From positions 11,728,400 to 11,792,399 of the forward strand of contig OZ025211.1 in the NCBI GenBank assembly GCA_964019055.1: 64,000 bases of DNA, in the 5' to 3' direction. The translations under genes were made by a program, and so were the position numbers. The notes beneath the pieces were generated by a model that was given only the letters and a program-made list of their open reading frames with translations, was not told the DNA's origin and searched no databases. The DNA comes from Anthopleura xanthogrammica (Eukaryota > Cnidaria > Anthozoa > Actiniaria > Actiniidae). Positions 11,286 through 20,600 of this stretch are shown here, piece by piece. Numbering within the stretch: the first letter of the stretch is position 1; each line of letters begins with the position of its first letter.

Positions 11286-11628
11286 TTTCTTTGTTTCTTT
11301 GATTCTTTGTTTCTTGTTTCTTTGTTTCTTTGTTTCTTTGATTCTTTGTTTTTTCTTTTTCTTGTTTCTTTGTTTTTTCTTTTTCTTGTTTTCTTGGTCT
11401 TTTTTTTTTCTTCTTCTTTTTGCTTGTTTTTTTCTTTGACACTTGGTCTGTTTTCTTTGTTTCTTTTTTTTTTTTTGTTTATTTTCTTTGACGCTTCTTT
11501 TTGCTATGCAGTTTAGCGTACTTCACTCAATGCATTTGACAATTTGCAACAACAGAGTAGCAGCCACTCTAAAATAAAGAACCACATACAAAAATAGTTT
11601 AATATCGATTCTATAAATATAAGGGACC

Positions 11629-12499
11629 CAGGGGGGGGATCTAGACTAGTTCACCTAGTTTCCGGAAACTACTCAGATTTTTCCCGAGAAAATAAAATTA
11701 GAATGGAGATAACACAAATAAAATAATTCAAACGAAGAGTCAGAACGTATTTTACCTTCAACGTGTTTATTTTGGTCGCCATTTTGTTTGCACAGGAAAC
11801 CCACATTCGTTCTCAGGCTCTTCCAGATTACAAGCCCGTAATACTTATTGAGGGAGGGGACCCACGAGAATTTTAAGCAAAGGAGCGGCTGCATAGGAGT
11901 CTAAAACGTGTGAGTTCGCAGTGTGGGTTTCCTTTGGTAAACCATTTCACTAGTTTCTGACGTCACGGACAACGCCCATTGACTAGTTCACACAGGAACT
12001 CCAAAGCGAAGATATAGCATTCAAGCACGATTCTGATTGGCTAAAATCAGCGTGAAGCATTTCGGAAACTAGTGACAAAAGTATAAAAGGGCTACCCTAC
12101 CCTAGTGAGGTTCTCTGTTCCGTTAGACTCTTTGGATCTCGCATCGAACAGAACCAAAACGATTTAGCAAACATTCTGGTTGTTAGAGACTGCTACTTGA
12201 GATTCATTGAATCGAAATAATTGGCAAACAATTAGCTTGTGGTTTATGCTTGTGCTCGAGCAAAATTAACTATTTTATTGTTTTCTTTGTCTTGTATTCT
12301 TTGTCGTTTCAGGTGAAAGATGGCAGCGTCGGCAGGAGTTTCACGTGGCGTTTCACGCGAGCCGTGTTTGTGCTCAAGTGTATATTAATAATGTACAGAG
12401 TAAGCTGTTTTTTAAGTATGCTATATTCTATTATTTTAGCTTGGAAAAGGTTTGTTTCGAGTTGGAAACTAGTCAGTAAAAAGTCTAGATCCGCCCCTG
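11629..12499. mobile_element. hAT-like non-autonomous element, about 870 bp
   Basis: Left end CAGGGGGGGATCTAGAC and right end (complement) CAGGGGCGGATCTAGAC form inverted termini of the CAGGGGCGGATC type typical of hAT elements. A clean 8-bp target duplication is not visible. No transposase is encoded. Internally there are repeated CTAGTTTC motifs and a TATAAAA box at 12082-12088. Confidence 0.65.
12082..12088 (+). promoter_or_regulatory. TATA-box-like site inside the hAT-like element
   Basis: TATAAAA followed about 30 bp later by a possible start region (GTGAGGTTCTCTGTTCCG). The element may carry its own Pol II promoter. Sequence-only inference. Confidence 0.35.
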
Positions 12500-13127
12500 G
12501 GACCGGTCATGTTGTAGAACGGGTATAGAGGATACCAAAAAGCTGAAAACAAATAACTTGTTGAGAAAAACCTTAGAAAAGTAAGGGAGAAAAACCTGAC
12601 ATGAATCTCACAGAAAACCTGACAGATCACTCTTACAAAATCCGAAAGAAATTGCTAAATTTTATTGTCAATTCTAATTGCCTCTTGCATGTCATTTGAC
12701 AAAAATAAAGTTTTAAAAAAGAAGTAGCAACTCACCAGCAATAAGACTGGATCGACTCTATGACCATTCATGACTAGTCACTTTAGAACTATGTGTGCGC
12801 TTTGAAACGCATGCGCGCCGGTGCCCGCCGTAATTTTCACCCCTGTGGGACTCCTGTGGTATAGGCGGGAAAAGAAACGCGACAGGGCTTGTCACCACAG
12901 GATGACCGCCGACGACTGTATATTCAGTTCGCAACTCGCTCGCTTGGCTGGATTATAAAACTCCAGTGGAGACAAAGAACGTTCGACTTGATGCAGTCTA
13001 GGACTTCGGGTAATCTAGATGATTCTAGAGCAGGGGTCGAATCACTGGTCCGAGACAATCACATCTTTCAAAACCTTCAAAACAAGGAATAATTACAAGA
13101 AGAATATAAAAATGAGTTAATACATAC

Positions 13128-13778
13128 AATGCCGCCGTTCTCAACCATCCAAGGAACAATCTTTATCCCCAGAACATCTTCAACGACTTCCTCCACGTCA
13201 TACATCATCTGCTTGAAGTTGTGCATGAACATCCATCGTAAATAAACGAACTCAGCGCAGCTCTGAATCATATCCAATACCTCCTTCCATCTGTACCTTT
13301 CTTTTCTTGGGAAACTTTCGTCGATGAAATTCATGAAATTCTTAAAAGCAAAAGTACCATGGAGCGCTTTTACGACCACTTTCTCTCTATCATGATGTTT
13401 CTCGGCATTATTCACGAGATGCTTCGAAACAGGATCAGTCGTCAACAGCAATGGCGATTTGGCATTCCTGCTTCCAGATCTGAAATCCAAATACCCATAG
13501 ATTACCATCCTCACGCTAACTCTCGCTTCGTACTCTGCAAGCAACTGGGCGACATCGATGCGACCGATGGTTACTGAAAACTCTTTAAGAAGTTTCACGT
13601 CCTGGTATGAAATGGCTTGTTGATCTTCTAGGACTTCGAATATTTCTAGCAAGCTCTTAGCATATTTCGGCAGGAAACGTTTACAATAAAAACGAAACTT
13701 TTCCTTATCTTGCATAGTCAGATGCTGATCGACTAGCAGAAGGACCTTTCGAAATGGAATGCTACAAATATTGTTCAT
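13128..13778 (-). CDS. Death-effector-domain protein, first coding exon
   Basis: A minus-strand exon of 217 codons from ATG (13778) to a GTATGT donor just below 13128, phase 0. Residues about 6-88 read as a death effector domain: PFRKVLLLVDQHLT (helix 1), the helix-2/3 region KEKFRFYCKRFL, LLEIFEVLE, and GRIDVAQLLAEYE, which fits the RxDL(L) signature. DEDs mediate homotypic assembly in apoptosis and immune signalling. The remaining ~125 residues (charged, with WKEVLDMIQSCAEFVYLRWM) are not recognised. Downstream exons should lie toward lower coordinates. A joint gene with the kinase exon at 6945-7601 is possible, since both junctions are phase 0, but unproven. The domain call rests on pattern and helix spacing, not a search. 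Confidence 0.75.
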
Positions 13779-13863
13779 GAAGCCGAAGTTTTGATGGAAT
13801 AAAAACCAGGAAACCCCTACACCTAGAAGAAAACCTAACCAAGGATCGAAGGAGACGGCTTGT

Positions 13864-13872
13864 CCTTATATA
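13864..13872 (-). promoter_or_regulatory. TATA-like element upstream of the DED gene
   Basis: On the minus strand TATATAAGG lies about 88 bp before the ATG at 13778, a plausible distance for a core promoter with a short leader. Confidence 0.4.
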
Positions 13873-14118
13873 TGTGTATATCACAGAAGGCATGATGGGA
13901 TACGGGTATTTCCCAAGTTGCTGGCAAGGGGATCATGGGAAGAGGGATTATCCCTACAAAGATTAGCGGAGCCTGAAGTAACCTAAATCACACCTGACTG
14001 GTCAAATAATTCGTAGAAACCGGTATTTAACACTGTCTGCATATTCTGTACGTAAGACAACCGGTTTGGTATCCTTTTAATTGTGTAAAGAATGTGTAAA
14101 GTGAGAAAAATGTGAATC

Positions 14119-14656
14119 ATTCTCGTACCCAGCTAGAGTCTTAGTCCGGCAGCCAAATGGGCTTTTTTCACAGAACCTTGCATGGTAGTCAATACAATTG
14201 TTTTTGCTGTTTTATTACTCTATGAGGTGTGGACTTTAAGAAAATGCCGGATGACACTTTGTCATCCTTGGGCATCACGAGATAATGAGCTATTTTTACA
14301 TTTTTACATTTCATGTCTTGGGCTTCCTGTGGTGAAAAACTTAAATTCATTTAAAAGCACTTATTCTAAACAAAAACTAAATTTTCTTTTTAGTGTGTAA
14401 ACGATCTAAAGTCTGAGCCTTAGGAATATGATTGATGACACTTTGTCATCTTTGGGCATCACCATATAATTAGCTTTTTTTGAATTTTTGATTCCATGCG
14501 TTGGGCTTCCTGTGGTGAAAAACTTAAAATCATTCAAAGGTGCTTTTCTTGTGATGAAAACTAAAATTTTAACCTCCAGTGCTAGTTATATGGAGTCAGT
14601 GCCATATATACAGACTATTATGTTATGATAGGAGTCAAATCTGCTGATTTTAGAAT
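14119..14656 (+). repeat. Left terminal inverted repeat with two internal subrepeats
   Basis: Contains two diverged copies of a unit of roughly 200 bp, each with ATGACACTTTGTCATC, TTGGGCATCAC and GGGCTTCCTGTGGTGAAAAA (first about 14250-14340, second about 14430-14530). The embedded GATGACACTTTGTCATC is itself palindromic. Confidence 0.85.
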
Positions 14657-16669
14657 GATGTGATGCGGCATGTCCCTGGTTTATGGAATGGTATATGGAG
14701 TGACATGTACATAGAGACCACCTTTATGCGCTATGGACACGGCCCTGGTGGAATCATTGGGATCACGTTGAAACCTGAAACACTGAAGACATGGGCACTT
14801 GGTCTACACATTTGTTCACATCTTGAGCAAGACGTTTTTAGCCTTACAAGTGATGGAGAAGAAACGACACAAGAAATCCACAAGGAAGAGAGGAAGACAA
14901 GAACTGAAGCAGACGCAGCGGACAGAGATGCCATCAGGAAGAAACTTGAATTGTGCATAAATCCCCTCGATCCTGCTTTACATCCCCCAAGCATCATCAA
15001 CATCGTAAGTGGCCAGATTGCTGATGAAGCTGTAACAGTTCATGATGATGTGAACCTTGGAAAGAAGAAAATGAGTGAGTACGAGAGTGGATGGCCAACA
15101 GGTTTCTACAACACCATTTCAAAAGGGGTGAAAACCATTGCTGACAGAAAATAGCACATCAAGATTGGATCCAAAAAGCTGTATGATACAACCATAATAT
15201 ACAGTAGAGTCATTGGCATCCAAGCTAGCTCCAGAAACATCGATGTTCAAGACGTGATGAGCCATGAATTGTCCCCAGTTCCTACCTCAATGTTTCAAGA
15301 TTCTGGTAAGATGAGATTGTGCAAGACCAAAGCAGACCTAAAAAATCGACTCGCAAGGTTGGAATCATCTAGGGTTGCTGCTGCTACAACCCATGGAGCA
15401 ACAATATTGGATGGCTCTGCTGTTTTATGGGTAGTCCACTGGCCAGTAAAAGGTGTCGTGTCAGATTTCGTCAACAATTTCAAGTCCTACCTCCAAAGAC
15501 AGCTGCGTACTAGTGATGTGTACCTGGTTTTTGACAGATACAGAGAGTACAGTACTAAATCTTCAACAAGAGATGAACGAGAATGTGAAGCAAGTAGAGT
15601 CTATCAGCTCACAAAAAATATGCCTCTGCCATCACAAAAGGCCATCCTTACCGTTGCATCAAACAAGAAACAGCTGACATCTATCATTTGCAACAACATC
15701 ATTAACGATCAGTCATTTCATGTCCATACATCAGTGAACAAGCTAGTCATTACTGGTAGCAGCAATGTTTCTACTGAGATACATCAAGGTGTGGTGATTC
15801 AAAGGCGTGATATTTCAACGTCTCACGAAGAAGCGGACAACATCATCGTCCAGCAAGCTATTATGTGCGCAAAGATGAATTCCTATGCCATTGATGTTGT
15901 GGCAGATGACACAGATGTCTTCGTCCTTCTGTTGCACCATTACCATAAAGAGAATCTCAATTGTGAGCTCACTATGCGGTCTCCCATCCAAAATAGATCT
16001 GTTATTGACATAAAAGCCTCTGTTGAAGCTCATAAGTCAATCATTCCTGGTCTTCTGGCAATGCATGCATTATCTGGGTGTGACACTGTTCCCACTTACT
16101 TTGGAATTGGTAAAGCCATTGTTTTAAAAAAGCTGACTGCCAATCCAAACTCTCTGTCAAAGATGGGGTGTGTTGATGCCCAAATGAGTGATGTTATCAA
16201 CCAGGCAACCAGCTTCATTGCCTCCTGCTATAATAGTGAAAAGATCAAGGCTAAGTCAATGTCAGAAATGCGCTACAAGATGCGGGCAGCAAAGTTTGGC
16301 AACGGTTTTACTACTGCACCTAAGCTCCCTACACTTCCTCCAACAACAGAAGCATTTGCTGAGAATGTTAAGAGAGCACACCTGCAAACATCCATCTGGA
16401 AATCTGCGACTTCCTTTCATCCACCAGTACTTGACCCGACAGAATATGGGTATGACAAGGATGAAGCACTCAAGACCCTGCTTCCAACAACTGCACCTTG
16501 TGGTGTGAAATTGGCTCCAGATTGTGTTCTCAAGATGATTCGATGCAACTGTAATACAGCTAAAAACCCTTGCCGTACCTTGAGATGTAGTTGCAATAGC
16601 TCCAAGCTTCCATGTACCATATTTTGTAATTGCAATGCAGGAAACGACTGCCTAAACAAGTTGACTTGA
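14654..16669 (+). pseudogene. Transposase/nuclease of the Academ-like element, one in-frame stop
   Basis: A single frame runs from 14654 to the TGA at 16667-16669, broken only by TAG at 15152-15154. The 33 codons after the TAG, up to the next ATG (15254), are open, so this is one coding unit of about 670 codons. The N-part has FMRYGHGPGGIIGITLKPET. The C-part has a PIN/XPG-type nuclease signature: ATILDGSAVLWVVHWP, the acidic VVADDTDVFVLLLHHYH, and HALSGCDTVPTYFGIGKA, which resembles the G-D-GIGxK helix-hairpin-helix entry of FEN1/XPG nucleases. The end is a CXC (tesmin/TSO1-like) cysteine cluster: RCNCN, RCSCNSSKLPC, FCNCNAGNDC. No ATG opens the frame (the first start-like codon is GTG at 14660), so upstream coding sequence may be lost or spliced in. 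Read-through of the UAG cannot be excluded. Confidence 0.75.
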
Positions 16670-16914
16670 TGACACTCCTTCTAGTTGAAGTCAGGTCAGG
16701 TTTTTGAAACCTGCTACTGGTACCATGTAACCCAGTGCTACCTGCCACATGGACGGGTGGTCGGCGTCTAAACTGACTTCCCCACCAATTTTGTATTGGT
16801 GAGGAGGGTGGCATGTCACCCAGCAGGACTAAAAACAAGACCTGTCAAAGGGCGGATGAGCTCAAATCGAGCCAACGGCCATCATGTACAATCAAATAAC
16901 AAGGAATTATCATT

Positions 16915-17469
16915 CTAAAATCAGCAGATTTGACTCCTATCATAACATAATAGTCTGTATATATTGCACTGACTCCATATAACTAGCACTGGAGGTTAAA
17001 ATTTTAGTTTTCATCACAAGAAAAGCACCTTTGAATGATTTTAAGTTTTTCACCACAGGAAGCCCAACGCAAGGAATCAAAAATTCAAAAAAAGCTAATT
17101 ATATGGTGATGCCCAAAGATGACAAAGTGTCATCAATCATATTCCTAAGGCTCAGACTTTAGATCCTTTACACACTAAAAAGAAAATTTAGTTTTTGTTT
17201 AGAATAAGTGCTTTTAAATGAATTTAAGTTTTTCACCACAGGAAGCCCAAGCTATGAAATGTAAAAATGTAAAAATAGCTCATTATCTCGTGATGCCCAA
17301 GGATGACAAAGTGTCATTCGGCATTTTCTTAAAGTCCACACCTCATAGAGTAATAAAACAGCAAAAACAATTGTATTGACTACCATGCAAGGTATGCCAT
17401 GCCGGCTGCCGGACTATCTTCTCAGCTAGCTTTTACGAAAGCTAATGAGTAGAGACTGGGAACGAGAAT
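16915..17469 (-). repeat. Right terminal inverted repeat of the Academ-like element
   Basis: Mirror image of 14119-14656, with the same two subrepeats. It begins directly after a 245-bp non-coding 3' stretch that follows the transposase stop. The arms differ by scattered substitutions and one ~30-bp indel near the tip. Confidence 0.85.
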
Positions 17470-17627
17470 ATGACATTCTTTGTGTAACCATGACAACAAC
17501 AAATCCAAGATGGCAGATGGAAGACACTTTATTTGTCGTTCATCGACTTTACATCTTAAAAAGCCAATGATTACTACATCAAAATCTTAGATAACATTAT
17601 GGATTGGAAGATAATGTTCTTTAAATT

Positions 17628-20600
17628 ATGAATACCATGGCAGAAGAACAAGAATTGCCCAAACAGCGTGATTTATTGGCTGGAAAGAAGTATCGTGAAT
17701 CCATCAAAAAATGGGGCGAACCGAATAATCTGCTTCGAAAGAGAGTAATTATTGTGCCGAGTATTGCTTGTGAAGCTAGAGATGTTGATATACAAACAAG
17801 TCATGATCATCTTAAAAAAGATTCTTTGCTTTTAAAGTCTGATTCAGCTTCTGTTTCCAGCTCCAAGGGGTCAATAACAGGTTCGCTAACTTCCATAATA
17901 ATTTATTCTAAAACTTTATTCTCTTAAAACTAGTAAAAATTCCTATTTTAAGGTCCCCAGATAAGAGATCATAAGTGTGTCAGAATATAATCTCTTACCT
18001 GGGGACTAAAATAAGAACTTTTTACTAGTTTTGAGAGAATCTAGAAGAATCAAGTTTGAGATCGTGACCGGCTGCCGGGCATATAGCCACAGCGTTTAAC
18101 TAATTATTGCAAATAAAATTTTAGCTAATTGCAATGATTATCCCAACCCAGTTTTAACTGGACTAATACACGAACAGCTCATTTCCCCAGCGATACAGCT
18201 TTGTGGATTTAGCTAAGCATAGTCATAATCTCTGAACTGATTAAAGTCAATACACAATCTTCCTACAATCTACGGTCCAACCAAGAACTTCTCCTAACTG
18301 TTCCCCTCAACCAAATTTCTCAAGACTCTTGGTGCCAGAGCATTCACCTCAGCTGCTCCATCAGAATCGAATGCACTTCCTTCAAGTATTAGGGACCTTA
18401 CCAACTATGAAACTTCCAAGAAACACTTGAAAACACATCTATTTCAAAAGTTGTGATAAAAAGGAAAATTTTATACCGTAAAAAATAAGAAAGATCACTT
18501 ACTGACGTTTCGGACGCTAGTCCTTCGTCGGATTAAAATAAGAACTTTCGTCCTTTTACTCTGACGAAGGATTAGTGTCCGAAATGTCAGTAAGTGATCT
18601 TTCTTATTTTTTATGGTGTAAAATTTACCTTTTTATCACAACTGTTTCATTAGAAACACCAACGCAGCCCACACTAGCTTACCGCTAGTTATCATCTCTA
18701 TTTCAAAAGGCATATCATTAATTTTAGTTATAGATTTTGATATAATAATCATAAATTGCATTGCTTTATGAACATTCTGACTATATAACTTTTAATCAGT
18801 GCAGCTGAATTCTATTATGATAAACTGTGCTCTACAAATGTAATTATTATTGTAATTATTATTATTTTCTTGATTATTCTAGATCTAGGAGAAACATCAG
18901 GACCATCCGCTTCCAAACTTGAGAAACATAAAGTATGGCTGGCTGAAAGAAAGAAATTAAGGGCGCTTTTGGGAAAAACTGGACTTGAACAAAACTGGTT
19001 GGAAAAAAAGAGTGGAAAGACACCTCTTGAACTACGTGTTCTCAAGAGAATGAAAAGAGGAAATACCCCCGAGATAAGAGTTAGGAAAGTGGTAAGACGA
19101 TTAGATAAGGCACGCTTGAGTATACAGGGCTCGAAATAGGGGCCTGCCAATGGCCAAAATGCAGGTCAAGTTTTACTACTGTCAGGCTAAAAAAGTTTTG
19201 AACTGCCAAATGGAATATAAAATTGCAGGGGAATTTTGCTCCAAAATGATTTATCCTGCAGAAAATAAGAAACTGTCTGGCCATTTATCTTTTCTATTTC
19301 AAGCCCTGGTATATAGCACGGCAATGGTTACTAATGGGGGAGATAAACAGGGGATTCTGCAGTCAGAATAACTCTTTTTCCACTGGATTATAATAGCTGT
19401 TATTACGGATGCATGCAAATGAGATGCAAATGATACAACAAGCATTGTATCGACCTGATAGCCTCACTTGTATGATTCTTGAAACAAAAGAATATTTCAT
19501 TTGCATGCATCTGTAATAACAGAAGTTGATTTTTGTGAAAACTGGAAAACCTGGAGGAAAACCCTTGAAGCACAGGAGAGACCCAACACGGAGCAACTCT
19601 ACTCGCTCACAACAGGGAATCAAGGGTGGTGAATTTTATTAGTACTTATAAAACTCATGAATGATTAATGAGAAAAACACAATAGAAATCATTGTCCGTG
19701 GAGGAGGTTGTATATCTGATACAAAATCGTCCTGATTTGTATAAACTTAACTCCAATTTTCTCAGCCAAATTCAATTTTATCTTTAAAATTTTAGTAGAA
19801 CATGAATGTATACAGTCACCTAGACGTTTCATAAGTAATATACAATATTTGTGTCCATGTTGTATCAGATATACAATCACTCGCCTTCGGCTCATGGTTG
19901 TCTATCTGATACAACACAGCCACTCATTGTATATATTACTAGTGCACTTGCCTCTCTTGTGATCCGAGGTCAAGGTCAGGCTCTGCAGTTTGTTAGGGCT
20001 TTCCTTTGATTTGAGTGTTTTACTGTCAGGATCTTCGGTTTTCCTCTGCAAGAACTAACATACCAAACTGTGAGTTATTGGCTTTCAAAAGTGTCAAAAA
20101 TTTCTTTGCAAATTTTTGACACTTTTCATACCTTGTAACTCTGATTCTTTCCATTCCAACCTGTTCAAATTTGCCATACTTACTAATAATCTTGTGATGC
20201 TCTTTTAAATGACAAAACTTTTTTTGCTTATTAGATTGAAACTCAAAACTTGCCCTAGTCCCTTGCTCGTTTTTGAAATGGCCTATTCAAACTTTGAATA
20301 ATCATAAGTTAATCAGCCCAGAGGTTGTTTTAGGGCATCAATAAAATTTGAAGATGTTAACTAGCTACTTGAAAAGTCAAGGAGTTCCTCAGCCACTAAA
20401 TTAATCAGTTCTCAGTACTTCTTAACCTTAAATTTTACAATAATTACTTGAGATTTGATTGTTTGTTCCTCAGTTGCCAGATATTGTTAGTAAAGAGGAG
20501 GAAGATGAATCGTCAACAGGCGTGGATAAAGGAGTACCCACAATCCACCAGCCATCACCTGCCGCATTAGCCATCATCCAAGACTACCTGGAAAAGAAAA

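Larger units (their letters stand above)
7602..13127. other. 5.5-kb stretch between kinase exon and DED exon, mostly repeats
   Basis: No exon could be called with confidence. It holds a C homopolymer (7797-7813), a tRNA-like minus-strand stretch near 7990-8095 (box-B-like GAGTTCGAAATTG), a nested element at 9702-10202, AAT repeats, a minisatellite at 10990-11285 and a hAT-like element at 11629-12499. If the kinase and DED exons belong to one gene, the missing kinase N-lobe exons should be here. Confidence 0.6.
14119..17469 (+). mobile_element. DNA transposon with ~0.5-kb TIRs, XPG-like nuclease (Academ-like)
   Basis: A 3.35-kb unit with long inverted repeats: outer ends ATTCTCGTACCCAG on the left and CTGGGAACGAGAAT on the right, then GTCCGGCAGCC, ACCTTGCATGGTAGTCAATA and so on up to AATCTGCTGATTTTAG, and the same in mirror image on the right. 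The left arm lacks about 30 bp present at the right end. Between them is one long coding frame. The nuclease-plus-cysteine-rich-tail architecture recalls the Academ superfamily, whose transposases are described as having an XPG-like nuclease and a Cys-rich zinc finger. That assignment is inference. A target-site duplication could not be identified. Confidence 0.7.

Noticed and set aside
10806..11442. Long lysine-rich and phenylalanine-rich open frames on both strands
   Set aside because: They are translations of the AAT repeat and T-tract minisatellite.
14731..16838. Antisense and alternate-frame ORFs within the transposase
   Set aside because: Shadows of the single sense frame, which carries all recognisable motifs.
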